The notes under the pieces: generated by a model
What the model saw: only the letters and a program-made list of their open reading frames with translations
Database searches by the model: none
Told to the model about the DNA's origin: nothing
Position numbers and translations under genes: made by a program
Assembly: GCF_040801915.1 (NCBI RefSeq)
Contig: NZ_JBFMIA010000004.1
Location: forward strand, 1 to 64,000
Direction: 5' to 3'
Origin: Jeotgalibacillus marinus
Lineage (GTDB): Bacteria; Bacillota; Bacilli; Bacillales; Jeotgalibacillaceae
Length of the DNA stretch: 64,000 nt
In this document: positions 41,493 to 50,816 of the stretch, piece by piece
How the letters are laid out: each line of letters starts with the position of its first letter
How positions within the stretch are numbered: the stretch's first letter is position 1

Positions 41493-42574
41493 TTGACACT
41501 CTCCCTTTTTCTAAACTTAATCAAATGAATGATGATTAACAAATTTGGCCATAAAATGATCCCATAGCCCACATAATTGATACTACTATGCCATATTTTT
41601 TCAAATGAATCAGAAAAAGGAATGGCTACAACTATGAACAGGATAATAGCAAGAATGTATAAGTGATACGTCTTATTGTTCGAACGTAATGAGTCCAGCC
41701 CTTTTTTCCCTGCCCATATATACACTGATGTAGTGGATAAAACGAGAAACACCCATAATGAAATCCCCATAACGTCTACTCGGTCAATAAATGACATCTC
41801 TACCGATTTTAACAACTTCAAAATCGGGTATAAAATGTTTGCCAACTGCCATTCTGAAAAAAACATCACAGCAACAAACGTAACCAAAAAGTAAATAATG
41901 CAACTTATCCATATCCCTATAGATACATGTTTGAACGCTTTTTGTTGATGGATAACGTAAGGATAATAAACTAAAATCAACTCATACCCAATCATCGTAA
42001 CATAGCCATCTTTAAAGGCTTTTACAAACTCTTCAGATGTAAAAGTGTAGAAAGGAAGCATATGGCTAATTTCACCATCCACATATCCCCATTGCAAAAA
42101 ATACATCATTGGAAGCGTTAAAAAAAACGTCATGATACAAAATCTTGCAATTGATTTTATTCCCCCATGAATAATATAAGTTAGAAGGAATAAAAAGAAA
42201 ATAAGAGATCCTATAATCGTTTTGTCTGGTAGAGCAGAAACCTGTACAAGATCCAGATATCTTTCAATAAGTGATGCTCCAAAAGCAGTTGCGTACAAGA
42301 CAAGTAATAAATTTACAAACCTACCCAACCATTTGCCTAATAACTTCTCGTTAATGGTATATATATTATGATTTTTGTACTGTTTGAGTAGCCAAATCAT
42401 CGGGATAAGGGTAATATTTGCGACAATGCCAAATACCAATGGAAGCCACCACTGGCTAAATCCCATGGGGCTTATTAGGTAAGGCATTGATAACAAGCCC
42501 ACCCCAACCAGGGAACTTTGTACGAGAAATACAACATGATAGCCATTCAGTTTTTTCACTTGATTAATGTGCAC
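41489..42574 (-). CDS. Germinant receptor B subunit (GerAB family permease)
   Basis: 361-aa integral membrane protein with about ten helices, of the spore germination APC-like permease family. 'QSSLVGVGLLSMPYLISPMGFSQWWLPL' lies in the first helices, near the site where GerB-type proteins bind the germinant amino acid. A GTG start is 9 bases after GGAG. It lies 6 bases after the A-subunit gene. Confidence 0.92.
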   Translation of the reverse strand: MHINQVKKLNGYHVVFLVQSSLVGVGLLSMPYLISPMGFSQWWLPLVFGIVANITLIPMIWLLKQYKNHNIYTINEKLLGKWLGRFVNLLLVLYATAFGASLIERYLDLVQVSALPDKTIIGSLIFFLFLLTYIIHGGIKSIARFCIMTFFLTLPMMYFLQWGYVDGEISHMLPFYTFTSEEFVKAFKDGYVTMIGYELILVYYPYVIHQQKAFKHVSIGIWISCIIYFLVTFVAVMFFSEWQLANILYPILKLLKSVEMSFIDRVDVMGISLWVFLVLSTTSVYIWAGKKGLDSLRSNNKTYHLYILAIILFIVVAIPFSDSFEKIWHSSINYVGYGIILWPNLLIIIHLIKFRKRESVK

Positions 42575-42580
42575 TACCTA

Positions 42581-44074
42581 TCACTCCTCATCTAAAGGGC
42601 GAATTTTATTCTGATGGCTTCTAGACATACCCTTTTTAAATCTGAGTAACGAAATAGGGGCACGGACCACGTTGTCTAACAAGTCTGACCATGTTCTAGG
42701 TATACCGGGTGTCATATAAGGAGTACCTAGAGAAGTTAAATTTAAAAGATGAATAAAAAGTAAAGCAAACGCAGCCATTTGTCCATACATTCCAAACATA
42801 CCAGCTGAAAGGATGAACACATACCGAATGAACCGGCTAGTATTACTTATTAAATAGTTTGGTGGTAAAAAGGAGAGCAGTGCTGATATCGCTACTAATA
42901 CTACCAACACGTTGCTGATGAGACCCGCTTCAACAGCAGCAGTCCCGATAACAATTCCTCCTACGATACCGATTGTTTGACCGATTTTCGCCGGCATTCG
43001 GGATCCTGCTTCTCTTAATATTTCAATTACAAGCTCAATAAACAGCACTTCAATGACTGGAGGAAACGGGACCCTCTCTCTTGACTCTTGTAAGTTAACT
43101 AACACCTCAAAAGGCATAAGCTCTGGATGAAAAGTCAATGCCGAAATATAAGTGGGTGTTAAAATAATGGTCACAAAAAAACCGAAAAATCTCAGCATAC
43201 GCAACAATGATGAGCTCGTCCATCGATTGTAATAATCTTCAGTTGGAACAAACAGTTCAAAAAAAGATGTTGGACAAATAATGGCTTCTGGGCTGTTGTC
43301 CATCATCACAACGACGCGCCCATCCAGTAGATATTTCGTAACTAAATCAGCCCTTATCGTCATGTTATATTGAGGGAAAGGTGACAGTGGCTGGTCTTCC
43401 ATCAGTTGCATTAATATAGATACATCATAAAAATCAGTATAATCTTTATTTTCTTCAACTTTTGTTATGACTTTATCTAAGTTCTCCTTATTAACTATAT
43501 TGTCTAGATATAAGACAGAAACTTTTGTATTTGATTCCGCCCCAATGGTATAATTTTTACTTTTTAGTGTTGAGCTGTGTATACGTCTTTTAACTAAAGA
43601 AAGATTTGTGTCCATTACTTCTGTAAAAAAATCTTGTGGTCCTATAACAGACGATTCTTTGTCTGAAATGCTAATAGAACGTTGGGGCATGCTTACAGTA
43701 TTTAATGAAAAAAAAACATTTTCTTTATGAATAAAAACAATCGTAAAACCTTGAGTTAAAAGGGATATTACGTTTGAGAGGTCTTCTTTATCTAATGGTT
43801 CGGTTGAATGAACGATCGTTTCCTCTTGCTGTAATAGTGGGTTAATCACCATTTGTAGCAATATTTCTTGTTCTATAAGTGAACGATAGTAAATAATCGT
43901 AGCTATCCCTTCAGATGTTCTTATCTTTTGATAAACAACATCATCTATATCTCCAAGTTTTTCTTTAATTGCTTGTAAGGTAACAAATTCTTTCTTCTTC
44001 CTCAAAGGTGCAGGGGGTACTTTTTTCGGTTGTTTTTTTTGAGTTAACTTGTGAACCATTCTCAAAAGACTCAT
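42581..44074 (-). CDS. Germinant receptor A subunit (GerAA family)
   Basis: 497-aa subunit with a long N-terminal cytoplasmic domain and a C-terminal membrane domain. Hallmarks are 'FIHKENVFFSLNTVSMPQRSI', 'SVIGPQDFFTEVMDTNLSLVKRRI'-type region (residues about 142-166), VSVLYLDNI, and PFPPVIEVLFIELVIEILREAGSRMP. First gene of the operon, with an AGGAGGTG site 6 bases before ATG. The C-terminal tail is basic (KKGMSRSHQNK). Confidence 0.93.
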   Translation of the reverse strand: MSLLRMVHKLTQKKQPKKVPPAPLRKKKEFVTLQAIKEKLGDIDDVVYQKIRTSEGIATIIYYRSLIEQEILLQMVINPLLQQEETIVHSTEPLDKEDLSNVISLLTQGFTIVFIHKENVFFSLNTVSMPQRSISISDKESSVIGPQDFFTEVMDTNLSLVKRRIHSSTLKSKNYTIGAESNTKVSVLYLDNIVNKENLDKVITKVEENKDYTDFYDVSILMQLMEDQPLSPFPQYNMTIRADLVTKYLLDGRVVVMMDNSPEAIICPTSFFELFVPTEDYYNRWTSSSLLRMLRFFGFFVTIILTPTYISALTFHPELMPFEVLVNLQESRERVPFPPVIEVLFIELVIEILREAGSRMPAKIGQTIGIVGGIVIGTAAVEAGLISNVLVVLVAISALLSFLPPNYLISNTSRFIRYVFILSAGMFGMYGQMAAFALLFIHLLNLTSLGTPYMTPGIPRTWSDLLDNVVRAPISLLRFKKGMSRSHQNKIRPLDEE

Positions 44075-44457
44075 ACCCGCACCTCCTTTTGGTGTTAGAT
44101 GGGCTTAGTATGAACCACGGCAATGTTTATTATTACTCACCTAAACCTAATGACAAAGAACTTGGAGAAGTTTTACTGTCTATTTTTTAAAAATCAAAAA
44201 AGACAGTATGTAGCCAGGTTATTGAAAATAATCAGTGAAAAATGAAGGAATGAGGTATCACACCATTAGGTCCTTCAATGAAAATTCGTAGCGCTCAAGA
44301 TTTTATGTTGCTAACTTCAGCCTCCGATGTCAAGATGTAGTAAAAACTACCTCTTTCCCTTAAACACATAGGGAATGGAGGTAGTTTAGTGTGACACTTA
44401 TTAGCACCGAACTTACGACTTGAATTTACCTACTTAAATTGCTAAAGCACACCTGTA
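44075..44457. other. Intergenic stretch, no convincing gene
   Basis: A short plus-strand frame at 44113-44190 (MNHGNVYYYSPKPNDK...) has no ribosome binding site. A stem ACTGTCT/AGACAGT lies near 44177-44210. Otherwise only the yjzC terminator is visible. Confidence 0.5.
44340..44388 (-). terminator. Intrinsic terminator of yjzC
   Basis: AAACTACCTC pairs with GAGGTAGTTT, with a second inner stem CCCT/AGGG; TTTTT follows on the minus strand. Confidence 0.8.
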
Positions 44458-44637
44458 CTAGGGTTTACGTTGGTACGTCCATACTCGATTATGGTTAGTT
44501 GTTTCAGGAAAAGAGTCTCCTGCTTCCAACTTAATTTTCTTCGGTTTATTTACTGTGCTTCCGGTTTCACCGATTTCCACATAAAACCCATTGTTTGGCG
44601 CCTTGTTTCCGGGCTTAAATTGATGACTTTGCCCCAC
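44458..44637 (-). CDS. yjzC: YjzC family protein
   Basis: 59-aa protein beginning MGQSHQFKPGNKAPNNGFYV, followed by EIGETGSTVNKPKKIKLEAG and DSFPETTNHNRVWTYQRKP. The 'FKPGxKAPNNGxYVEIGE' and 'FPETxNHNRxW' parts are those of B. subtilis YjzC. The GTG start, 8 bases after AAGGAG, gives the MGQ N-terminus of the family; a GTG three codons upstream overlaps the ribosome site. Function unknown. Confidence 0.88.
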   Translation of the reverse strand: MGQSHQFKPGNKAPNNGFYVEIGETGSTVNKPKKIKLEAGDSFPETTNHNRVWTYQRKP

Positions 44638-44912
44638 TTTTTTCACTCCTTTTTATATAGATACTCTATAGTCTTTACGAATTTAAGGAGGTTTATGAAT
44701 GATTTTCATTTCAATTTTCACTTATGTTCTTAACCAAATAAAACTAGGTGTACTTAGATTGTTAAACAATGATTAAGGTTTCTTTTAGATGTTATGATTC
44801 TTCTTTGATCACTTCTTTGTTATCACGTGCTTAATGATGAAAACCGCCACGATAAACCACTACTCTACACTGTTTTCACCTTTATCCACTTCTTTCAAAA
44901 CGCGTGAACTAG

Positions 44913-45016
44913 AATAATTATAGAAATAAAAAAAACGCTTATACACGTTGGTGTATAAGCCGTTTGTACGGTATGATCCGAGAGGGATTCGAACCCCCGA
45001 CCCCGTCCCTGTCAAG
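44913..45016. repeat. Left direct repeat carrying 43 bases of tRNA-Val (att-like site)
   Basis: These 104 bases match 47848-47949 with few differences and include the 3' part of the tRNA-Val from the T arm back to the anticodon loop (44974-45016). After GTCAAG the match stops. It marks the far end of an integrated element. Confidence 0.85.
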
Positions 45017-45419
45017 TCTGTAATGTCGTTATTATCAACTAGGGTAGTTTAGGTTAAATGCTGTTATATCAGCATTTGTATAGGATTTTTTTGTTAGATC
45101 TGTTGGGTTATCATCATTGATGGTCAGTTTGGTCAACAATTGGTCAACAAAAAAGGGTAGAAGTTTTTCTTTATATACAGAACAAAAATCATTTCAACCT
45201 ATTAAAGAACGCGATTCAATACTTAAAACCGTATTAAATCAACGTTTTAACAAATTCGCTTTTCATAACATGTCATACCTTTTCAAACAGAAGTGGGCAA
45301 ATGGTGGGCGTGAGCGGGGAAGAAAAAAATGGTAAAAAATATATGAATCCTTTTCAGATCAAATAATGTATACTCATTTACGGAATGTAAAAATTATATT
45401 AAACTTTTGGAGGATTAAC

Positions 45420-46208
45420 ATGTCAGCATTGTTAGGATTGTCAGGAATAATAGTATTAATTGTGTGGATTTTCAAGAATAAGATAGCAACAAATGAAGAA
45501 GCAAAACCATCTAAGAAAAATCTTTATATAGGCATTGGCTTGCTATTTATGAGCATGGTATTATCCGGAGTAAACCAATCCAGCGATAAAAAAATACAAA
45601 GCGCTGTGGATTCGGCTGTATCAAAAACAGAAAATGTTAAAAATGAAGAAATAGACGACTTGGAAAAAGAAATTAAAAATGTAGAAAGTGAAATTAAAGA
45701 TAAAGAAAAGGAATTAAAAGACACGAAAGCAGAATTAAAAGAGGCTTTATTAACCGATGAAGAAAAAGAAGAAATAGCACAAGAAGAAGAAAGAATCGAA
45801 GCAGAGAAACAAGCTGAAATTGAAGAAGAAAAGAGAGAAGAAGAAGCTGCTAAAGAAAAAGAAGAAGCAAATAAAGTCCTTATTGATTATGAAATAGTGG
45901 AAATAACGGATAGTAACATAGGGGATGTAACCATTAGACCTAATTATTGGGTCATTCCCTCCGACATATACGCTACTGAAGAACAATTAAAGTTAATTGC
46001 TGAAGATGTGACAAAGCAAGCAAAAAAAGATGAACCATTTAACGCTTTATCTATATTCTTTATTGAAGATGTAAGTACAGTAAATGCTGGGAATGATATG
46101 GGTGTGGTAAACTATGCACCTAATGGAGAATGGTCTCAAGCAATTGAATTTGATACAGGTGACTATTCTAAACATAAGTTTGATTTCTCTTTAAATCCGA
46201 AAGAATAG
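45420..46208 (+). CDS. Membrane protein with coiled coil, element-borne cargo
   Basis: 262-aa protein and the only intact gene of the tRNA-Val element. Two N-terminal membrane helices (about 3-18 and 36-50) are followed by a long Glu/Lys-rich coiled coil (about 60-150) and a folded C-terminal domain starting near 'VLIDYEIVEITDSNIGDVTIRPNY'. The last part, 'VVNYAPNGEWSQAIEFDTGDYSKHKFDFSL', looks like a secreted beta domain. The ATG has TTGGAGG at 6 bases, and a terminator follows. A survival of the only intact gene suggests it is useful to the host, possibly in phage exclusion. That is speculation. Confidence 0.78.
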   Translation: MSALLGLSGIIVLIVWIFKNKIATNEEAKPSKKNLYIGIGLLFMSMVLSGVNQSSDKKIQSAVDSAVSKTENVKNEEIDDLEKEIKNVESEIKDKEKELKDTKAELKEALLTDEEKEEIAQEEERIEAEKQAEIEEEKREEEAAKEKEEANKVLIDYEIVEITDSNIGDVTIRPNYWVIPSDIYATEEQLKLIAEDVTKQAKKDEPFNALSIFFIEDVSTVNAGNDMGVVNYAPNGEWSQAIEFDTGDYSKHKFDFSLNPKE

Positions 46209-46224
46209 TTATAGAATCATACAA

Positions 46225-46270
46225 ACAAAAAAACACCCCTCCGCCAATCGGTAGAGGGGATTTTTTGTTT
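46225..46270 (+). terminator. Intrinsic terminator of the coiled-coil gene
   Basis: CCCCTC pairs with GAGGGG, with A-rich bases before and T6 after. Confidence 0.85.
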
Positions 46271-46306
46271 ACTTCAAATCAAATTCTATAAACGGTGTCC
46301 ATTTGA

Positions 46307-46507
46307 CCGATTAAGAAACTGGACAGTGACCTTTTATTTCGGGATACGAAGGAATTAACTCGTAGAACTTGCATGAGTTTGAGTTCCATACAACAGTACT
46401 TTTTTTACCACCCCGATTTTCCAAAATATAAAGTGGGAGGTAAATGGTATTATCCCGCCGAGAAGACAAAAGAGTTCTTGTTGGAATGGTTAATTCGAAA
46501 TGGGTGA
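46307..46507 (+). pseudogene. DUF771-like phage protein, 5' part missing
   Basis: An open frame without a start codon ends at 46505-46507. Its last part, YFFYHPDFPKYKVGGKWYYP followed by AEKTKEFLLEWL, resembles the C-terminus of DUF771 phage proteins (helix-turn-helix type, next to phage regulators). The upstream part stops after about 30 residues at an in-frame TGA. Confidence 0.65.
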
Positions 46508-46645
46508 CTGTACGGTAATTCCGTACGGTTCATATTCGCACCTACTGACCATACACCCACCTTTGTAAAGATAAATGCAATAGAATCGACCTCACAGACA
46601 TAAAAAAAGAGGATGTACCATTAAGTACACCCCCCCATTACATCA

Positions 46646-47701
46646 CTACCATTTCAAACCTAACTTTCTAAGGTTAGCAACTGTATAATATTGAAATACG
46701 TCACAAGAATGGTCGTCTTCCTTAATAACCTTCGGATCATCACCCTCGAAAGTCGTCTCGTCCCACTGGTATTTCTTATGTTCATCGTAGAATATTTGGT
46801 TGTTATCATTACGTAGCATATAGAATCTACCTTCGGCCAATAGTTGTTGTACATGGTCAATCATGGTTATCTTCTTGAATTTCCTAACTGGACGCAAATA
46901 ATCGTGGTGATCCTTATAAAATTGATTCCTTAATGCGCCCTCTGCTGAATCTATTGTCTTAGTATCAAAATACTTGTTATATTTTTCGGTTATATTATTC
47001 ATGAACTGGTTCAAGTCATCACCTAACTCACTAGGAGACTTCTTGACCGTCTTATTAGCGGGAGAATAGTAATAGGTGTCTAATAGAATAACATTATGCT
47101 TGCGAGTCAATGCAAAGGCTGAATAGGTGCTTGCCGATACTTGGTGTCCTGTATCAATGGCCACATCGATTAATATAATATGATCATCCTGCGGCAACTC
47201 ATCAATCCAATGGAAGTGGTTCATGTTATAAACATTATCACCAAGACCGATCACTTCACCACTGTACATCCAGCGCCAATAATCATGATCGTTCTCTTTG
47301 TACTTATCTATTTTTCTAAGCAACTGCGGAGATAGAAACCCTTTCTCATCGTCTAAATATGTCGAATGGTGTAGAAAGTAATCAGGATCGTTTACCTTGT
47401 TATCTTTCCATTCATTGATCCATGAATACGTGTTGCGTGGTGGATTATAACTATAATAGACCATTCCTTGCCTACCGTTACCGATCTGTTCACGAATGAA
47501 TGTGTCTTCCACTGTGTCGATGTCCTCAACACCCTTGAACTCACTACATTCTTCAAACCAGAGGCTCATAACGTACCCTTTAGCAATTTTGGCTGACTTA
47601 ATTTTGATTGGATCGTCTACACCATGAAAATAGAATGCTGTACCTGTTTCCTTATGAGTGATGATAAGTGGTGACTTGCCAAAGAAGCTTTTGTTACTAC
47701 G
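46646..47701 (-). pseudogene. Phage terminase large subunit, PBSX type, N-terminus missing
   Basis: The frame keeps 'KSPLIITHKETGTAFYFHGVDDPIKIKSAKIAKG', SLWFEECSEFKG (Walker B-like) and the C-terminal nuclease part with IILIDVAIDTGHQVSASTYSAFAL and 'TIDSAEGALRNQF', as in PBSX-like TerL. The ATPase Walker A part at the N-terminus is absent: the frame runs on into AT-rich sequence near 47701 and begins with a TTG inside the right arm-type site. No terS, portal or head genes are present. It is a dead remnant. Confidence 0.85.
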
Positions 47702-47847
47702 GTGACGATGGTGACGATAATCTATTACTTTTCTATAAAAAAAGGAATAGAGAGATAGTATTAGAGGAAGGTATAAGTCTTGAAGTGATGTATTTATAGG
47801 AACATATATTCTATTTATTATAATGGTCAACAAAACAACTTAATTAA

Positions 47848-47949
47848 AATAATTATAGAAATAAAAAAACGCCCATACACATTGGTGTATAAGCGTTTGT
47901 TCGGTATGATCCGAGAGGGATTCGAACCCCCGACCCCGTCCCTGTCAAG
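47848..47949. repeat. Right direct repeat including the tRNA-Val 3' part (att-like site)
   Basis: Counterpart of 44913-45016. Here the repeat continues into the complete tRNA, so this is the functional side of the integration site. Confidence 0.85.
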
Positions 47950-47978
47950 GACGTATTCTCCCGCTGAACTATCGGATC
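47907..47978 (-). tRNA. tRNA-Val (anticodon GAC)
   Basis: A 72-base cloverleaf can be drawn: acceptor stem GATCCGA/TCGGATC (7 bp), D stem GTTC/GAAT, anticodon stem CGTCC/GGACG around the loop TTGACAG, and T arm GGGGG-TTCGAAT-CCCTC. The anticodon at positions 34-36 is GAC (valine). The discriminator base is A and no CCA is encoded. The D loop is short. The gene is the target of an integrated element. Confidence 0.92.
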
Positions 47979-48170
47979 GCAATAATTCAAATCACAATCA
48001 TGATCTTAGGAATTACTTATGTACTACTTTCGACAGTCCTAATTTTAAACGATTAAGAACTGCACGTCAATCCCTATCTAGTAATCTTCAGCTAATTCTT
48101 CCCATAATTTCAATAACAAAAAGCCATATAGCAAACTAGTTTGTGCAAAAAAATATCAACAAGAGATGCT

Positions 48171-48205
48171 AAAAAAAGAACTCGACGAAATTTTATTTCG
48201 TCGAG
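48171..48205 (-). terminator. Intrinsic terminator of the TRAP operon
   Basis: CTCGACGAAAT pairs perfectly with ATTTCGTCGAG around three T; on the minus strand TTCTTTTTTT follows. Confidence 0.93.
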
Positions 48206-48224
48206 ACCTTCTAAAATATTAATA

Positions 48225-50216
48225 TTAAGCTCCTCGTGCAGGTTGCAGTTTATTCGTATCTTCGCGTCTCCAAACAAACTGGAGAACAAGTAACGCAATA
48301 AATAGTCCTACCCCTAAGATGTCTGTCATGCCATCTGGATATACAAGCATAAAACCAGTTGCTACCGCTAGTATTCGCTCAATAAAATGAAGCGAGCGAT
48401 ACCAATAACCAATGATCCCTGCTCCAATGGCTACCATACCAGCAACTGCAGTGATGACTGTTAGTGTAATCTCCATTGGAGTCGTATCAATCAATAATAG
48501 TTGCGGAGAGAGTACGAACATATACGGGATGATAAATGCTCCAATGGCGAGCTTGGCTGCGTTTAGCCCGGTTCGTATTGGTTCCCCGCCGGATACCCCA
48601 GCCGCCGCAAAGGCTGCAAGTGCAACCGGTGGTGTGATGTCTGCCACAATTCCGAAATAAAATACGAAAAGGTGAGCAGCAAGTGGTGGTACGTCTAGCA
48701 TGATTAAGACTGGTGCGGCAATGGTCGCTGTAATAACATAATTAGCCGTTGTCGGTGAACCCATTCCCAAAATAATCGATGCAATCATTGTTAAGAACAG
48801 CGTTACAAGCAGGATTCCTCCAGACAAGTCTACAAGCCCACCTGCAAGCGTTATACCAAGTCCGGTCTTTGTAACAACACCAACGATCATACCTGCACAC
48901 GCAGTTGCAACCGCAACAGAGAGCGCCGTTCTTGCACCATCAGCAAGTCCATCAAAAAACTTCTTAATGTTTAAACGTGTATCCTTGCGAATCATGCTGA
49001 CAAGAATCGTAATGACAATTGAATAGAGTGCCGCTCGAATAATCGAGTTTCCACTAAATAATAAAAACACAACGGCAAAAATAGGTGTTAATAAATAAAA
49101 TTTCTTCAGAACCTCTGATTTTTTCGGGATTTCACTATCAGGTAAGCCTGTTAGTCCTGTTCGTTTCGCTTCAAAGTGCGTAATGATCCAAATCCCTGTG
49201 AAATAAAGCAATGCCGGAATCATAGCCGCTTTTGCAATTTCCCAGTACGTAATACCTCCAATAAATTCAACCATAAGGAATGCTGCTGCTCCCATGATCG
49301 GTGGCATAAGTTGTCCACCCGTTGATGCAGCTGCTTCTACCCCACCTGCAAATTCTTTACGATACCCTAGACGTTTCATCATAGGAATTGTAACTGAACC
49401 CGATGTAACCACATTTGCAACAGAACTACCGCTGATTGTCCCTTGTAACGCGCTTGAGAAAATGGCTACTTTAGCAGGTCCACCAATTTGTCGACCTGCA
49501 AATGCAACCGCTAAGTCATTAAAATATTTACCAATTCCTGTTTTAACAAGGAATGCTCCAAACAATAGGAATAAGAAAATAAAGGTACCAGATACGTACA
49601 GCGGTGTACCAAATATCCCTTCCGAAGAGATATACATCGTATTAACTAGACCTTCTAAATCAAGCCCTCTATGCCTCAAGAAGCCGGGCATTGATTGGCC
49701 AAAATAAGCATACGCTAAGAATATAGATGCAATGACTGTAATTGGCAATCCAACTGCCCTTCGTGTTGCTTCTAATACTAGTAAAATAGCAATCAATCCT
49801 GTAACAAAATCCATCGTTGACATACTACCAATAGTGTTTACAATCCGATCTACATTAAGTGGATAGTATGCTCCAACCCATATCGATAGCGCGGCAAGAA
49901 TTGCATCATACCAGGTAAGTTTGTTTGTTTTTAATTTTTTCCGTGCAGGGAAAAGTAAAAACACGAGCGTTAATGCAAAGCCTAAATGAATTGATAATAG
50001 CGTTTGTCTTGGGATTGACTGAACGAACGCAGCATAGATTTGGAAAACTGAAAAAGCGACTAGTCCTGCAAATACAATCCAATTTAAAATGCCCTTGTAC
50101 TGCTTAGTTCTCGCTTCAGGATCATATTTTTCTAGTAATTCTTGTTGCTGTTCTTCTGTAAACTGGCCATCCTCTTTGTTTTCAAGGATCTGGTCATTGT
50201 TTTTTTCCTTATCCAT
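48225..50216 (-). CDS. TRAP transporter fused permease (4TM-12TM, TAXI type)
   Basis: 663-aa membrane protein joining the small (DctQ-like) and large (DctM-like) permease parts. The first about 130 residues give the small part; DctM-type motifs follow, such as 'FLFLLFGAFLVKTGIGKYFNDLA', SSALQGTISGSSVANVVTSG and GMGSPTTANYVITATIAAPV. It imports carboxylates or related solutes with Na+ or H+, using the TAXI binding protein of the same operon. The ATG overlaps the DUF1850 stop. The substrate is unknown; glutamate and C4-dicarboxylates are possible. Confidence 0.93.
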   Translation of the reverse strand: MDKEKNNDQILENKEDGQFTEEQQQELLEKYDPEARTKQYKGILNWIVFAGLVAFSVFQIYAAFVQSIPRQTLLSIHLGFALTLVFLLFPARKKLKTNKLTWYDAILAALSIWVGAYYPLNVDRIVNTIGSMSTMDFVTGLIAILLVLEATRRAVGLPITVIASIFLAYAYFGQSMPGFLRHRGLDLEGLVNTMYISSEGIFGTPLYVSGTFIFLFLLFGAFLVKTGIGKYFNDLAVAFAGRQIGGPAKVAIFSSALQGTISGSSVANVVTSGSVTIPMMKRLGYRKEFAGGVEAAASTGGQLMPPIMGAAAFLMVEFIGGITYWEIAKAAMIPALLYFTGIWIITHFEAKRTGLTGLPDSEIPKKSEVLKKFYLLTPIFAVVFLLFSGNSIIRAALYSIVITILVSMIRKDTRLNIKKFFDGLADGARTALSVAVATACAGMIVGVVTKTGLGITLAGGLVDLSGGILLVTLFLTMIASIILGMGSPTTANYVITATIAAPVLIMLDVPPLAAHLFVFYFGIVADITPPVALAAFAAAGVSGGEPIRTGLNAAKLAIGAFIIPYMFVLSPQLLLIDTTPMEITLTVITAVAGMVAIGAGIIGYWYRSLHFIERILAVATGFMLVYPDGMTDILGVGLFIALLVLQFVWRREDTNKLQPARGA

Positions 50217-50751
50217 TCATATTCACTCCTTTCATCAGTTGGAAAATTGTTAATTTTCTTACTTCAATTGTAATAAAAGAACCAGGTGCTATATACTCAT
50301 GCAGTTCGTATTGATTGTTTCTTACATTTAATTTATGACTCACAACTACCTGACTTGTACTTAAATTTATGGATGGAAATACACGATTCATATTTTCTAT
50401 GAAATACTTCCCATCTTTCTCTACAAACGTTTCTTCTTCAAATAAAGCACCTGATGGCATACCGATCGCCATGTCTTCATATTGAAGAGTCGTTTGTTGA
50501 ATTCGGTTGTCAGAAATGATTTTATACGTATCGATCACTGTAGATCGATGTATCGAGTGTGTATATTCAAGTTGGAAGGATTGCCCTTCCTCTATTGGAA
50601 CGTAGGCTAAAATTTCACCTGAGTATAGATCCTGAAAAGTTAACGTTTTTTTAATCGGCATGAAAACGAATAATAAAACAAGGAAGGCTAAGATACAACA
50701 ACTTATTATCCAAAACTTCTTAGAAATAAAAAAAGCGTTCGCACGATTCAT
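50209..50751 (-). CDS. DUF1850 protein of TAXI-TRAP operon
   Basis: 180-aa protein with one N-terminal membrane helix (about 13-31) and an outer beta-rich DUF1850 domain, in which 'FQLEYTHSIHRSTVIDTYKI' carries the conserved HS(I/V)H...V motif. DUF1850 genes sit between TAXI binding proteins and fused TRAP permeases in many bacteria, so it likely assists this transporter. It overlaps the permease gene by 8 bases. Role not established. Confidence 0.88.
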   Translation of the reverse strand: MNRANAFFISKKFWIISCCILAFLVLLFVFMPIKKTLTFQDLYSGEILAYVPIEEGQSFQLEYTHSIHRSTVIDTYKIISDNRIQQTTLQYEDMAIGMPSGALFEEETFVEKDGKYFIENMNRVFPSINLSTSQVVVSHKLNVRNNQYELHEYIAPGSFITIEVRKLTIFQLMKGVNMNG

Positions 50752-50776
50752 TTTTAGTCATCTCCGAAAGAAGAGA

Positions 50777-50804
50777 CAAACAGACCATCAAACAGGTCTG
50801 TTTG
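50777..50804 (-). terminator. Hairpin between TAXI binding protein and DUF1850
   Basis: CAAACAGACC pairs with GGTCTGTTTG around 8 bases. The tail on the minus strand is only moderately T-rich, so it probably lowers read-through and keeps the binding protein in excess. Confidence 0.65.
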
Positions 50805-50816
50805 CCTTCATAAAGG

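Larger units (their letters stand above)
44974..47949. mobile_element. Decayed prophage-type element at tRNA-Val(GAC)
   Basis: A segment of about 2.9 kb lies between a full tRNA-Val gene and a 43-base copy of its 3' part. Inside are remains of phage genes (DUF771-like, terminase large subunit) and one intact gene for a coiled-coil membrane protein. Two tandem TTGGTCAACAA copies (45129-45150) lie near the left end and GGTCAACAA (47825-47833) near the right end, as integrase arm-type sites do. No integrase gene is left, so the element is fixed. Confidence 0.8.

Noticed and set aside
44113..44190. Short plus-strand frame starting MNHGNVYYYSPKPNDK
   Set aside because: No ribosome binding site and too short to judge; it could be a transposase scrap, but I cannot support that.
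44913..45016. Second tRNA-Val gene
   Set aside because: Only the 3' 43 bases are present; the D arm and 5' acceptor strand are missing.
46646..47833. Full-length 395-aa terminase gene
   Set aside because: The first about 44 residues have no family similarity, the Walker A part is missing and the start codon is a TTG inside a presumed integrase arm site.
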